A DNA stretch of 64,000 bases, taken from the NCBI RefSeq assembly GCF_003352165.1, contig NZ_CP029176.1, positions 1,054,001 through 1,118,000 of the forward strand. Direction: 5' to 3'. This document shows positions 38,077 through 50,804 of this stretch, piece by piece; the stretch's first letter is position 1; each line of letters starts with the position of its first letter. This DNA comes from Acidibrevibacterium fodinaquatile. Its GTDB lineage: Bacteria > Pseudomonadota > Alphaproteobacteria > Acetobacterales > Acetobacteraceae. The notes beneath the pieces were generated by a model, which was given only the letters and a program-made list of their open reading frames with translations, was not told where the DNA came from and made no database searches. The position numbers and the translations under genes were made by a program.

Positions 38077-41000
38077 ATGGCGCCTGACGATTTCGCCTAT
38101 GGCGTCGGTTATGGCGTCGGTCAGCTCATCCCCTATTCCGGGCTGACACGGCTCACCCCCGACGAGGCGGCGCTCGCCGGCCGCGACACCGCGCGCGAAC
38201 TCGACATCCTGCGTTGCTCCGGTCTTTTCGACGCCGCGTTTTATCTCCATGCCAATCCCGATATCGCCAGCAGCGGCGTCGAGCCGCTGACCCATTACCA
38301 TCTCCATGGCTGGGCGGAGCGCCGACGGCCGAATTTTTACTTCGATCCCGCCTTCTATCTCGACGAGAATCCCGATGTTCGCGCCGCCGAGATAGATCCC
38401 CTGCTGCATTATGTCTGGGCGGGCGAGCGGGAGGGGCGGCGGCCGGTGCTATACTTCGACCCGGCCTGGTATCGCGCCCGCTACGCCGTGCCCGAGGATG
38501 AAATCTGCCTCGCCCATTTCCTGGCCCGGCGCCTGAGCGGCGAGACCAGCCCGCTCGCCGAATTCGATTCCGCCTGGTATCTCAAGACCTATCCCGACAT
38601 TGCCGCGGCCGGGATGGATCCTTTCGAACATTTCCTTGTCCAAGGCCATCGGGAGGGGCGCAACCCCTCGCCGGGGTTCGATGTCCGGTTTTATCGCCGG
38701 CGCTATCTCCGCGGCGCGCCAGACGAAAACCCGCTCTTGCATTATCTTCGGCATCGCGGTGAGCCCGGGATTCACCCGTCCTGCCCGCCCGATGAGGTCA
38801 GTCTGCCGCGGGAAATGCGGCGTAATACTCGCCCCGGCCTGCATTTCGAGACCGTCGAGCCGGTCCCGGCGACGCATCCCAGCGGGGCAAAGGTGCTCGC
38901 CTTCTACTTGCCGCAATTCCACCCTTGCCCGGAAAACGACGCCTGGTGGGGCAAGGGGTTCACCGAATGGACCAATCTCGGCCGCGCTTTGCCGCGCTTT
39001 GCCGGCCATTATCAGCCGCGCATCCCGCGCGATCTTGGCCATTACCGGCTGGATGGGGCGGAGACGCTGGCGCGGCAGATCGAACTCGCCAAGGGGGCGG
39101 CGCTCGGCGGCTTCGTCTTTTATTTCTACTGGTTCAACCGCCGCCGCCTGCTCGATCAGCCGATCGAGACCTTCCTCGCCAATCCGCACCTCGATTTTCC
39201 CTTCTGCTTGATGTGGGCCAATGAAAACTGGACCCGGCAATGGGACGGGATGGATCAACAGATCCTCATCGCTCAGGAATATCGGCCCGAGGATGAGGCG
39301 GCGCTGATCGCCTGTTTCGCCCGCCATTTCGCCGATCCGCGCTATATCCGCATCGCGGGGCGGCCGCTGCTTTTCATCTATCGCGCCGCCCTGATCCCCG
39401 ATTCGGGCGCTGCCATCGCCCGCTGGCGCCAGCGTTTCCGCACCGAGCATGGCGAGGATCCGCTCCTCGTCATGGCGCAGAGCTTCACCGATCACGACCC
39501 GCGCGCGCACGGGCTCGACGGCGCGGTGGAGTTCCCGCCCCACAAGCTCACCACCGGGCTCGAGATGATCAATGACCGGCTGGAGCCGTTCGATCCCGAT
39601 TTCTCGGCCGAAGTCTACGATTACGACGATATCGTCATCCGTTCGCTGACCACCGCGCGGCCGGATTACCCGTTGATCAAGACCGCGATTCCGGGGTGGG
39701 ACAATGATCCGCGGCGCGAAGGCGGCGGGCTTGTTGTCCATGGCGCGACGCCGGCGCGCTATCAGGCCTGGCTCGGCCGGCTGATCGATGAGGCGAGGGC
39801 GCGGCCGTTCCACGGCGAGCCCTTAGTCTGCATCAATGCCTGGAACGAATGGGCGGAAGGGGCCTATCTCGAACCCGACGTCCATTTCGGCGCGGCCTTC
39901 CTCAACGCCACTGGCCGCGCCATCACCGGCCGGCCGGCCTCTGCCGCCGGGCTCGTGCTCGTCGGCCATGATGCGCTCGCCCATGGCGCGCAACAGCTTC
40001 TGCTTCATCTCGGCCGCCATTTGCGGCGCCATGCCGGGCTCGCGGTGACGTTTCTGCTGCGTGACGGCGGGCCCTTGGAGGCGGAATACGCCAAAGTGGC
40101 GCCGACCCTGGTGGTGCGCGAGGATGACGCCTTCGCGGCGACGGTGCAGATGCTCTATCACGAAAAAGGGGTGCGAAGCGCGATCGTCAACACCACCGCC
40201 GCCGCAGCACTCTGCCCGCATTTCGCGCGCCACGGCATCGCGGTGACGTTGCTCGTGCATGAAATGCCGCGCCTGATCGAGGAGAAGCAGCTTCTCGGCG
40301 CGGCCCGCGCCGCCGCCGCACATGTCCGCCACGCGGTGTTTCCGGCAGCCTTGGTGCGCGAGCGTTTCACCGACCTCATCCCGCTCGCGGCGACAAAGAC
40401 GCATATTCTGCCCCAGGGGCTCTATCAGGCGATCAGCTTCGATGCCGAGGCGCGCCGCACGCTTCGCGCCAGGTTTGCCATCCCGCCGGACGCGGTGCTC
40501 GCGATCGCCGTCGGCTACGGGGATCTGCGCAAGGGGTTCGATCTTTTTCTCCAGACCTGGCGCGCGGCGCGGCGGCGGGCCCGCAGCGTGCATTTCGCCT
40601 GGGTCGGGCGTATCGACCGCCAGCTCGAAGCCTATCTCGGGCCCGAGATCGAGGCCGCGAAAGCCAGCGGCACCTGCCATTTCCCGGGCTTTTGCGACGA
40701 TGTCGCGGCCTGGCTCTCGGCGGCGGACGCGTTGCTTTTGCCGTCGCGAGAGGATCCCTATCCGTCGGTGATGCTCGAAGCCGCGGCCGCCGGGATACCG
40801 GTGATCGCGTTTGCGGAAAGCGGCGGCGCGGCCGAGTTCATCCGGCGCGAGGCGGCGGGCGAGGTGGTTTCGTTCGCCGAGTGCGAGGCGATGGCGCGCG
40901 CTTTGCTCGCCCTCACCAAGACCGTGCCGAGCCCCGAGGAGCGCCAGCGCCGCGGCGCCGCGACGGCCGCGAAAAGCGCCTTCGGCGATTATGCGAGCGG

Positions 41001-41901
41001 TCTCCTCGCGCTCGCCTTGCCGGATCTCGTCGATATTTCGGTGGTGGTGCCGAATTTCAATTATGCCCGCTTCCTCCGCGCGCGGCTTGCCTCGATTTTT
41101 GGCCAGACCTACCCGGTGCGCGAGGTGATCGTCCTCGATGACGCCTCGAGCGATGACAGTATCGCCGTCGCCGAGGCCACCGCCCGCGAGTGGCAGCGCG
41201 ATATCCGCGTCATCGCCAATGCCCGCCCCTCGGGCTCGGTTTTCGCGCAGTGGCGGCGCGCGGCGGAGGTGGCGCGCGGCGAATTTCTCTGGATCGCCGA
41301 GGCCGATGACGCCGCCGAGCCACAATTTCTCGAAAAACTCGCAGCCAGCCTCGCCAGCGCCGCCGATGCGGTTTTCGCCTTCGCCGACAGCCGCGCGATC
41401 GATGCCGAGGACCGGACGCTATTTGCGAGCTATCGCGGCTATTATGCCGAAGCCGCGGGTGAAGGCGCGCTCGGCGCCGATGACGTGTTTTCGGCGCGCG
41501 GTTTCGCCCGCCGCTTCCTTGCCGAGCGCAATCTGATCCTCAATGCCTCTTCGCTGCTGTGGCGCCGGCAGGCGCTGCTCACGGCGTTCGCCGGGGTTGG
41601 CGATGACCTCGGGCGGTTTCGCCTTGCCGGCGATTGGCGGCTCTATCTCGAAGCCTTGACCGGCGCCGGCGAGAAGCAGGCCGGCGGCAGCGTCGCTTAC
41701 GTCGCAGCCCCGCTCAATCTCCATCGCCGTCACGAGGCGAGCGTCACCGCGCGCCTCGATCCCGCCCGCCATGTTGGCGAGATCCGCGCCATGCACCGTC
41801 TCGCCGCGGCCCGCCTCGGCGGCGGCAAACCCCTGCGCGCCCGGCAGGCGGCCTATCTTCACCACGTCATCGCGACGCTGCGAAAACCGCAGAGGCGCTG
41901 A
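38077..41901 (+). CDS. Large surface-glycan enzyme: WbsX + GT4 + GT2 with N-terminal repeats
   Basis: The 1274-residue protein has four parts. Residues ~45-235 contain five FDxxWYxxxYPD...HY-type units. At ~270-615 lies a WbsX/GH99-like domain (LAFYLPQFHP, WWGKGFTEWTN, FYFYWFNRRRLLDQP, NENWTRQWDG, NAWNEWAEGAYLEP). A GT4 domain occupies ~625-985 (HILPQGLY, DLRKGFDLFLQTWR, LLLPSREDPYPSVMLEAAAAG). A GT2 domain fills ~995-1274 (ISVVVPNFNYARFLRARL, VIVLDDASSDDS, WIAEADDAAEP). It likely assembles several sugars of a cell-surface or O-polysaccharide. ATG 38077 follows CAGGAG; the GTG at 38017 is less likely. It stands alone, so no operon clue is available. Confidence 0.88.
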   Translation: MAPDDFAYGVGYGVGQLIPYSGLTRLTPDEAALAGRDTARELDILRCSGLFDAAFYLHANPDIASSGVEPLTHYHLHGWAERRRPNFYFDPAFYLDENPDVRAAEIDPLLHYVWAGEREGRRPVLYFDPAWYRARYAVPEDEICLAHFLARRLSGETSPLAEFDSAWYLKTYPDIAAAGMDPFEHFLVQGHREGRNPSPGFDVRFYRRRYLRGAPDENPLLHYLRHRGEPGIHPSCPPDEVSLPREMRRNTRPGLHFETVEPVPATHPSGAKVLAFYLPQFHPCPENDAWWGKGFTEWTNLGRALPRFAGHYQPRIPRDLGHYRLDGAETLARQIELAKGAALGGFVFYFYWFNRRRLLDQPIETFLANPHLDFPFCLMWANENWTRQWDGMDQQILIAQEYRPEDEAALIACFARHFADPRYIRIAGRPLLFIYRAALIPDSGAAIARWRQRFRTEHGEDPLLVMAQSFTDHDPRAHGLDGAVEFPPHKLTTGLEMINDRLEPFDPDFSAEVYDYDDIVIRSLTTARPDYPLIKTAIPGWDNDPRREGGGLVVHGATPARYQAWLGRLIDEARARPFHGEPLVCINAWNEWAEGAYLEPDVHFGAAFLNATGRAITGRPASAAGLVLVGHDALAHGAQQLLLHLGRHLRRHAGLAVTFLLRDGGPLEAEYAKVAPTLVVREDDAFAATVQMLYHEKGVRSAIVNTTAAAALCPHFARHGIAVTLLVHEMPRLIEEKQLLGAARAAAAHVRHAVFPAALVRERFTDLIPLAATKTHILPQGLYQAISFDAEARRTLRARFAIPPDAVLAIAVGYGDLRKGFDLFLQTWRAARRRARSVHFAWVGRIDRQLEAYLGPEIEAAKASGTCHFPGFCDDVAAWLSAADALLLPSREDPYPSVMLEAAAAGIPVIAFAESGGAAEFIRREAAGEVVSFAECEAMARALLALTKTVPSPEERQRRGAATAAKSAFGDYASGLLALALPDLVDISVVVPNFNYARFLRARLASIFGQTYPVREVIVLDDASSDDSIAVAEATAREWQRDIRVIANARPSGSVFAQWRRAAEVARGEFLWIAEADDAAEPQFLEKLAASLASAADAVFAFADSRAIDAEDRTLFASYRGYYAEAAGEGALGADDVFSARGFARRFLAERNLILNASSLLWRRQALLTAFAGVGDDLGRFRLAGDWRLYLEALTGAGEKQAGGSVAYVAAPLNLHRRHEASVTARLDPARHVGEIRAMHRLAAARLGGGKPLRARQAAYLHHVIATLRKPQRR

Positions 41902-41986
41902 TGCCACGGGGACAACCTCCCGAGAAAACCGGATGAGAGGTTTTTTTGTGTCTTTTCTGACGTCACAAGAAACATATTCCTGTTCT

Positions 41987-43297
41987 TTACAGTAAAAACT
42001 CAACGGCGCGCGCGCTTTCCTCCTCGAGTCGCTCGAGCAGCGAGCGGTGCGCCCAGGTTTGCGGGTCGATCGGACGCGAGGCGGCGACATCGTCGGAAAA
42101 CAGCGCCTCCATCCGCTGGGCGAAGGCGCGATCGAGGATCACCGCGTTGATTTCATTATTATAGATTACGCTGCGCCAATCGAGATTGGCCGAACCCACG
42201 GTCGCCCAGAGATGATCGATCACCGCCGTCTTGGCGTGGAGGACGACCGCGCGCCGCTCATAGATTTTTACCCCGGCTTTCATGAGCGCCGCGTAATGGG
42301 CACGGCCGGCGGCGACTACGGTTGCGCTAGAGCTATGCGCCGGCACCACGATCTCGACATCGACGCCGCGCCGCGCCGCCGCTTCCAGGGCGCGGTCGAG
42401 ATCGGGGGTCGGCGCAAAATAGCCGGTGGTGAGGTGGATCGAGGTCCGCGCCAGTGAGATCGCCATGAGCAGCGTGCGGTAGATCAGCGTTCGATGCTGC
42501 GAGGGCGTGCCATCGATCGCCTGCACCAGGGCGTCGCCGCGCGGCGACGCTGGCGGCGGCGGTGGCGGCGACAGGGCGGGGCCGTGCTGGCCCTGCCAGG
42601 TCTGCTCGAAAATCTGCTCGAACTGCGCGACCACCGGCCCCTCGATCCGCACATCGGTATCGCGCCAGGCCAGTTTCGTCGGGTCCACCGGTTGGCCGCG
42701 GCGTTTCTGGCGGCGAATGTCATAGACCTGGTTGATATTGACGCCGCCGGTGATCGCGACGGCGTTATCAACGACCAGGAGCTTGCGGTGGTCGCGCCGG
42801 TTGAGGTCGAGCGGCAGGCCGGTGAAGAACCCGACCGGGTGATATTCGAGCACCCGCACCCCCCCCTGACGGAGCCGTTCGATCAGGGAAGCCGGGGTAT
42901 CGAGCGAGCCGAAACTGTCGAAGATGAGGTTGACCTCGACCCCCTCCGCCCGTTTGGCGAGCAGGAGATCGCCGAAGCGCGCCCCTTCGACGGGATCGAA
43001 CTCATAGCTCTCCATATCGATCCGCCGCCGCGCGCCGGCGATCGCGGCACGGAGCGCCGCGTAGGTCTGCTGGCCATCGGTGAGCAGGGTGACCGCGTTG
43101 CCGCCGACGAATTGGGTGTGGGTGATCCGCTCCTCCTGGCGGCGCATGAGGTCGAGGGTGCTGCTCGAATAGGCGTCCGCGCGCGCGGCGGCGGCGATAT
43201 CGGCGTCAACCACCGGGAGCTGCGCACAACCGGCAAGCGCGAGCACCAGGGCGACGAGCGCGGGGACCAGCGGGCGGCATTGTCGCATGCGAATCAT
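41987..43297 (-). CDS. Phospholipase D-family lipoprotein (cardiolipin-synthase-like)
   Basis: The 436-residue protein starts with a lipoprotein signal (VALVLALAGC, Cys24). It has two HKD motifs: HRKLLVVD (H170, K172, D177) with the following GGVNI, and HAKTAVIDHLWATVGSANLD in the C-terminal half. Both belong to the cardiolipin synthase/PLD superfamily, likely joining or cleaving phospholipids at the envelope. A Pro/Ala linker separates the halves. The start may be MIRM at 43297 or the second Met at 43288. It is divergent from cheA (99 bases between starts). Confidence 0.88.
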   Translation of the reverse strand: MIRMRQCRPLVPALVALVLALAGCAQLPVVDADIAAAARADAYSSSTLDLMRRQEERITHTQFVGGNAVTLLTDGQQTYAALRAAIAGARRRIDMESYEFDPVEGARFGDLLLAKRAEGVEVNLIFDSFGSLDTPASLIERLRQGGVRVLEYHPVGFFTGLPLDLNRRDHRKLLVVDNAVAITGGVNINQVYDIRRQKRRGQPVDPTKLAWRDTDVRIEGPVVAQFEQIFEQTWQGQHGPALSPPPPPPASPRGDALVQAIDGTPSQHRTLIYRTLLMAISLARTSIHLTTGYFAPTPDLDRALEAAARRGVDVEIVVPAHSSSATVVAAGRAHYAALMKAGVKIYERRAVVLHAKTAVIDHLWATVGSANLDWRSVIYNNEINAVILDRAFAQRMEALFSDDVAASRPIDPQTWAHRSLLERLEEESARAVEFLL

Positions 43298-43396
43298 TCC
43301 GAAGCGCCGCTTCCTTTACTCTTTCTTTGGACCCAGGCGGCACACTAGGCCGCATCGTGAGGCGTCACACGCCGGATGCCGGGGAAGGAGAAGCTG

Positions 43397-46030
<2,634 letters not shown>

Positions 46031-46043
46031 GGAAAGAAAACCG

Positions 46044-46538
46044 ATGAGCGCAACCCTGATGGAAAGACCGCGCGCGGATGAGAGCGCCTATGATGGTGAC
46101 ACGAGCGGCGAGCAGGTTTTCGTTACCCTCACCCTCGCCGATCAGCTCTGCGGCATTCCGGTCTTGATGGTGCGTGACGTGTTGTCGGCACAGAACATCA
46201 CCCGGATTCCGCTGGCGCCGGCGGAGATCGCGGGCAGCCTCAACTTGCGCGGGCGCATCGTCACCGCGATCGACCTTCGTCGCCGCCTCGGCCTGCCGCG
46301 GGTCGAGGGGGAGGCGGCACGGATGGCGGTGGTCACCGAGCAGAGCAGCGAACTCTACGCCTTCCTCGTCGATCAGGTGAGCGAGGTTCTCAGTCTCTCG
46401 GGGCGCGATTTCGAGCGTAATCCGCCGACATTGCCGCCGGTCTGGGCCAATCACAGCCGCGGCATCTATCGGCTTTCCGGCCGGCTGATGGTGGTGCTCG
46501 ACGTTGCGCGCATCCTTGCTTTGGCCCCGGTTCAATAA
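46044..46538 (+). CDS. cheW: Chemotaxis coupling protein CheW
   Basis: The 164-residue protein is a single CheW domain (VFVTLTLADQLCGIPVLMVRDVL, RIPLAPAEIAGSLNLRGRIVTAIDLRRRLGL, VDQVSEVLSL) that couples receptors to CheA. The start at 46044 lies 13 bases after the cheA stop with a GGAAAG site. Length and domain match the family. Confidence 0.95.
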   Translation: MSATLMERPRADESAYDGDTSGEQVFVTLTLADQLCGIPVLMVRDVLSAQNITRIPLAPAEIAGSLNLRGRIVTAIDLRRRLGLPRVEGEAARMAVVTEQSSELYAFLVDQVSEVLSLSGRDFERNPPTLPPVWANHSRGIYRLSGRLMVVLDVARILALAPVQ

Positions 46539-46560
46539 GTGACCAGCGAAGGGAATGCCG

Positions 46561-46938
46561 ATGACCGCTGAAGGGTGCGTCTGTCTCGTCGTCGATGACA
46601 GTCGCGTCGTGCGTAAGGTCGCGCGACGCATTCTGGAAACCCAAGGATTCGCCGTCGAAGAAGCCGAGGATGGCCAGCAGGCGCTGGAGGCCTGCCGTCG
46701 ACATTTGCCCGGCGTCATTCTGCTCGACTGGAACATGCCGGTGATGAACGGCATCGAATTTCTGCGCGCCCTACGCCAGGAGTTCGGCCCTGACCGGCCG
46801 ACGGTGGTGTTCTGCACCACCGAAACCGAGATGAGTTTCATCGAGCAGGCGATCGAGAGTGGCGCTCAGGAATTCATCATGAAGCCGTTCGACGAGGGGA
46901 TCCTGCTCGGAAAATTCGCCCAGGTGGGTCTGCTTTGA
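46561..46938 (+). CDS. cheY: Chemotaxis response regulator CheY
   Basis: The 125-residue single-domain receiver carries the acidic pair in LVVDDSRVVRK, phospho-Asp in LLDWNMPVMNG, Thr in FCTTETE and Lys in IMKPFD, all standard for CheY that binds the motor switch. The second of two near ATGs (46561) is best placed after AAGGGA. It lies 22 bases after cheW, and its TGA overlaps the TTG of cheB. Confidence 0.93.
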   Translation: MTAEGCVCLVVDDSRVVRKVARRILETQGFAVEEAEDGQQALEACRRHLPGVILLDWNMPVMNGIEFLRALRQEFGPDRPTVVFCTTETEMSFIEQAIESGAQEFIMKPFDEGILLGKFAQVGLL

Positions 46939-48044
46939 TCGCCGCCAGCACGACGGCAGCGACGCCCCGGCCGGCCACGAACGGCGGCGAGGCGAAGATC
47001 CGTGTCGCCATTTGCGACGACTCTCTGGTCATCCGCGGCGCTCTCGCGCGGATGCTGGAGGCGGAACCCGATTTCGCCGTCGTCGCCCGGGTTGGCGATG
47101 GGGCGCAGGCGGTGGCGACGATCCGGCGCCTGGCCACGACGACGCCGGTTGACGTCCTGATTCTCGATATCGAAATGCCGGTGCTGGACGGGATGGCAGC
47201 ACTCCCGCAATTGCTCGAAGCCGACCCCGGATTGCGGGTCATCATGGCGTCGACGCTGACGACGCGGGGGGCGGAGATCGCGCTTCGGGCGCTCCGTCTC
47301 GGGGCGGCCGATTACGTGCCCAAACCGTCGACTGCGATGATCGCCGATGACAGCTTCCGCCGCGAACTGATCGCCAAGATCCGCGGCCTCGTCCGCCTGC
47401 GCCGGAGCGGGGCACGGCCGGCGCCGTCAGCGTCCGCGCCGCCGGTCGCGCTTCGTCCGGGGCTTGCGCGCCCGCCCCGCTTGCTCGCGATCGGCAGTTC
47501 CACCGGCGGCCCGCAAGCCTTGTTCACGCTCATCCCCGCCCTCGGGAAGGCGCTTTCGGTGCCGGTGGTGCTCACCCAGCACATGCCGGCGACATTCACC
47601 CCCATCCTTGCCGAGCATCTTGGCCGCCTCGGCGGCATGCCGTGTGCCGAGGCGCGGGATGGCGAGGCGCTGCAGCCCGGGCATATCTATCTCGCGCCCG
47701 GCGACCGCCATCTGTTGATCCAGCGCGACGCCACCACCCTGAGGGCGAGACTGAGCACCGATCCACCGGTCAATTTCTGCCGCCCCGCCGTCGATCCCAT
47801 GCTCCAGAGCGCCGCCAGCGCCTGCGAGGGGCGCGTGCTCGTCGTGATGCTGACCGGTATGGGCCATGACGGGCGCGAGGGCACCAGCGCCGTGGTCGCC
47901 GCTGGTGGCGCCGCGATCGCCCAGGACGAGGAGTCGAGCGTCGTCTGGGGCATGCCCGGTGCTATCGCCCAGGCCAAACTCTGCCACGCGGTTTTGCCAC
48001 TTGCGCGCATCGCGCCAAAGGTTCTGGAGATGATCAGACGATGA
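46935..48044 (+). CDS. cheB: Chemotaxis protein-glutamate methylesterase CheB
   Basis: The 369-residue adaptation enzyme removes methyl groups from chemoreceptors. A receiver domain (ICDDSLVIRGAL, phospho-Asp in LILDIEMPVLDG, Lys in VPKPS) at ~20-145 is followed by a linker and the esterase domain with the triad Ser (GSSTGGPQ), His (TQHMPATF) and Asp (TGMGHDGREG). The TTG at 46935 overlaps the cheY stop (TTGA) and is the only start that keeps the receiver whole. Its own stop overlaps cheR as ATGA. Confidence 0.94.
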   Translation: MIAASTTAATPRPATNGGEAKIRVAICDDSLVIRGALARMLEAEPDFAVVARVGDGAQAVATIRRLATTTPVDVLILDIEMPVLDGMAALPQLLEADPGLRVIMASTLTTRGAEIALRALRLGAADYVPKPSTAMIADDSFRRELIAKIRGLVRLRRSGARPAPSASAPPVALRPGLARPPRLLAIGSSTGGPQALFTLIPALGKALSVPVVLTQHMPATFTPILAEHLGRLGGMPCAEARDGEALQPGHIYLAPGDRHLLIQRDATTLRARLSTDPPVNFCRPAVDPMLQSAASACEGRVLVVMLTGMGHDGREGTSAVVAAGGAAIAQDEESSVVWGMPGAIAQAKLCHAVLPLARIAPKVLEMIRR

Positions 48045-49018
48045 CACCGGCGGCATTCGAGGTCTTTGCGAGCCTGCTCAAATCCCGCTCCGGTCTCGCC
48101 ATCGGGCCGGACAAAACCTATCTCCTGGAAACCCGCCTCGCGCCGCTGCTGCGCGCGCACAATCTCGTCGATCTCGAGGCGTTGGCGCTCACTCTGCGCA
48201 GCGGTGGCCATGCCGCGCTCGCCGCCGCGGTGGTCGAGGCGATGACCACCAACGAGACGTTCTTTTTCCGCGATGACAAGCCGTTTGCGCATTTTCGCAA
48301 CCAGGTTCTGCCGCAGCTTGTTTCATCCCGTCCGCCCGGCGCCGGGCTTCGCGTATGGTCGGCAGCGGCGTCGACCGGGCAGGAAGCCTATTCGCTGGCA
48401 ATGATCGCGGCCGAGAGCCAGGCGCTGCTCGGCGGGCGGCGGGTCGAGATTATCGGCACCGATATCGCGCGCGAGCCGCTCGAGCGCGCGCGCGCCGGCC
48501 TATACACCCAGTTCGAGGTCCAGCGCGGCGTGCCCATGACCGCTCTGGTCAAGCATTTCCGCAAGGAGCCGGAGGGCTGGCGGATCGTCGAGCCGCTGCG
48601 CGCCATGGTCAGCTTCCGGGAGTGGAATTTGCTCGCCGATCTCCGCCCGCTCGGCCAGTTCGACACCATTTTTTGCCGCAATGTGCTGATCTATTTCGAC
48701 CAGCCGACCAAGAGCCGGGTTTTGGAGGCGATCGCCGAGCGGCTGGCGCCGGATGGCGTGCTCTATCTCGGTGGCGCGGAGACCATTCTCGGCCTGACCG
48801 AGCGCCTCGTCGCCGCGCCCGGCGGCCATGGCGTCTATAGGCGCGCCATGGCCGGCGCCTCTCCTGCCGCCTCGGCTCCCGCCGGCGCAGCCTCGCCGCC
48901 GGGCAAGACTTTGGGGGCGATCGCCTCGGCGATGAAGCCGATCAACGCCTCGGCCGCCGCCGTCACCGACAGCCGTCCGGTATCGAGCCTGAGATCAGGC
49001 TTGGCGGGCGCTTCATAA
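48041..49018 (+). CDS. cheR: Chemotaxis protein methyltransferase CheR
   Basis: The 325-residue S-adenosylmethionine-dependent enzyme methylates receptor glutamates. The N-terminal helical domain ends with [13 protein letters not shown]; the catalytic domain has [26 protein letters not shown] and [12 protein letters not shown]. The normal domain ends at VYRRAM (~residue 268). The remaining ~55 residues are an Ala/Pro/Ser-rich tail encoded antisense to the end of cysNC, 184 bases of overlap. It is the last gene of the che operon. Confidence 0.94.
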   Translation: MTPAAFEVFASLLKSRSGLAIGPDKTYLLETRLAPLLRAHNLVDLEALALTLRSGGHAALAAAVVEAMTTNETFFFRDDKPFAHFRNQVLPQLVSSRPPGAGLRVWSAAASTGQEAYSLAMIAAESQALLGGRRVEIIGTDIAREPLERARAGLYTQFEVQRGVPMTALVKHFRKEPEGWRIVEPLRAMVSFREWNLLADLRPLGQFDTIFCRNVLIYFDQPTKSRVLEAIAERLAPDGVLYLGGAETILGLTERLVAAPGGHGVYRRAMAGASPAASAPAGAASPPGKTLGAIASAMKPINASAAAVTDSRPVSSLRSGLAGAS

Positions 49019-50781
49019 CTGCCATCGATGCCGGTGAAGCCGGGCAAAACGCCGGCGCGGGCCTTGGCATAGAGCCCTTTCGGGTCGCGCGCCTCGCAGG
49101 TCGCGGCGTCGGCGGCGATGTGGATTTCGTGGAACAGATCGCCGCCGATCCGCCGCGCCTCGGCGCGCATCGCCGCTTGCGGTGAGATCAACGCAACGAT
49201 GACGACGAGCCCGGCATCGGCCATCAGCCGCGCGACCTCGGCGGTGCGGCGGACATTCTCCTCGCGCTCGCGCGGCGAGAAGCCGAGATCGGCGTTGAGG
49301 CCGGTGCGCAGCGTGTCGCCATCGAGCACGACGGCATCGATACCGTCGGCGAAAAGCCGCTGCTCGGCCTGGCGGGCAAGCGTCGATTTGCCGGCGCCAG
49401 GCAAGCCGGTGAGCCAGAACACAGCGCCGCGATAGCCTTTCGCCGCCGCGCGCGCGGCATGCGAGACCGCGGCGTCGAGCGGGAAGACGTGCTCGCGCCC
49501 GGCGGCGATGCCAAGGATGGGCGCGCCGCCGACGATGTGCTGATGCCCGTCGACCAGAACGCCGCGCCCGCCGCCCTCGGGGCGGAAGGGATCAAACAGC
49601 ACCTCCTCGGCCGCCGTCAGGGTGATGTCGGCGAAGCCCTCCGGCGGCACTTCGGTGCCGGCCTCGGCCGAGAGATCATCGATCCGCACCACCCGCTCGA
49701 TGGCGCTGACCCGGACCTTGTATTCGGCGGTCGCGAGGCGGAGCTGAAAGCTCTCGCCCAAGCGCAACGGCTCTTGGCGCAGCCAGAAAATCCGTGTCGC
49801 CAGGCGCCGGGCGCGCAGCGGGGCAGCGTTCGGGTGATAGAGCAGATCGCCCCGCGCGACCACCACCTCCGGCGCCAGCTCCAGTGCAACCGATTGGCCG
49901 GCGCCGGCGCTTTGCGCTGGCGGCGTCGGCCAGCCGGCGAGTGCTGTGATCGTCGCGCGATGGCCGGCGGCGCCGATCGCGACGGTATCGCCGGCGGCGA
50001 GCCGGCCGCTATCGATGCGCCCGACGACGAAACGCCGCTCCCCCTGGCGATAGACGTCCTGGACCGAGAGGCGGAGCGGCCCCGCGGTCGCGGGCAGCGG
50101 GCGTGGCAGGGCGGCCAGCGCCTCGGTCAAGGTCGGGCCGCGATACCAGGCGAGATGCGGCGAAGGCGCTGCGATATTGTCGCCATGACGCGCCGAGACC
50201 GGGATGACGGCGCGCGGCGTGATGTCGAGCGGGGTGAGGAGGGCGGTGAGCTGGCTCGCGACGGCGTCGATGCGGGTGCGGTCGAAATCGAGCAGGTCGG
50301 CCTTGTTCAAGACCACGATCACGTCTGCGACACCGATCAGGCGGAGCAGCATGGCGTGGCGCCGCGTCTGGTCGCGCACCCCCTCGGTCACGTCGATGAC
50401 GAGAACGGCAGCGCTGGCGCCGGCGGCGCCGGTGATCATGTTGCGCAGGAATTGGCGATGGCCAGGGGCATCGACGATGACGAAGCCACGCCCGCCGAGG
50501 GTGAAGGGCAGCCGCGTCGCATCGATGGTGACGCCTTGGTCGCGTTCGGCCTGAAGGGAATCGAGCAAGAACGACCATTCGACGCCGAGCCCGCGCTTTT
50601 CGGATGATAGCCGGGCGGCGTCGAATTTGCCGGCGAGGAGATTATCGGTGTCGTGCAAAAGCCGGCCGATCAACGTCGATTTGCCGTGATCGACATGGCC
50701 GACGATGACGATCGGGGTCGGCATTTCGCCAGCAAATGGCGGGTTGGTGACGGCCGGGGCGGGATCGAATTCGGTGTTCAT
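48835..50781 (-). CDS. cysNC: Sulfate adenylyltransferase subunit 1 / APS kinase fusion
   Basis: The 648-residue protein is an EF-Tu-like GTPase that drives sulfate adenylation, fused to adenylylsulfate kinase (NodQ type). GTPase motifs: GHVDHGKST (28-36), DAPGH, and NKAD. Kinase P-loop: GLPGAGKST (459-467) with [16 protein letters not shown] and FTGIDGSYE. Beyond ~625 is an Ala/Glu/Pro-rich tail that overlaps cheR. ATG 50781 has AAGGAG at good spacing; the start at 50802 would overlap cysD. It is the last gene of cysH-cysD-cysNC. Confidence 0.95.
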   Translation of the reverse strand: MNTEFDPAPAVTNPPFAGEMPTPIVIVGHVDHGKSTLIGRLLHDTDNLLAGKFDAARLSSEKRGLGVEWSFLLDSLQAERDQGVTIDATRLPFTLGGRGFVIVDAPGHRQFLRNMITGAAGASAAVLVIDVTEGVRDQTRRHAMLLRLIGVADVIVVLNKADLLDFDRTRIDAVASQLTALLTPLDITPRAVIPVSARHGDNIAAPSPHLAWYRGPTLTEALAALPRPLPATAGPLRLSVQDVYRQGERRFVVGRIDSGRLAAGDTVAIGAAGHRATITALAGWPTPPAQSAGAGQSVALELAPEVVVARGDLLYHPNAAPLRARRLATRIFWLRQEPLRLGESFQLRLATAEYKVRVSAIERVVRIDDLSAEAGTEVPPEGFADITLTAAEEVLFDPFRPEGGGRGVLVDGHQHIVGGAPILGIAAGREHVFPLDAAVSHAARAAAKGYRGAVFWLTGLPGAGKSTLARQAEQRLFADGIDAVVLDGDTLRTGLNADLGFSPREREENVRRTAEVARLMADAGLVVIVALISPQAAMRAEARRIGGDLFHEIHIAADAATCEARDPKGLYAKARAGVLPGFTGIDGSYEAPAKPDLRLDTGRLSVTAAAEALIGFIAEAIAPKVLPGGEAAPAGAEAAGEAPAMARL

Positions 50782-50804
50782 GGAGGGCTCCTTGCCGTGC
50801 ACGC

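Noticed and set aside
43340-43372. GGCACACTAGGCCGC as sigma-54 promoter of cheA
   Set aside because: The spacing is off by one and the -12 TTGC element is absent.
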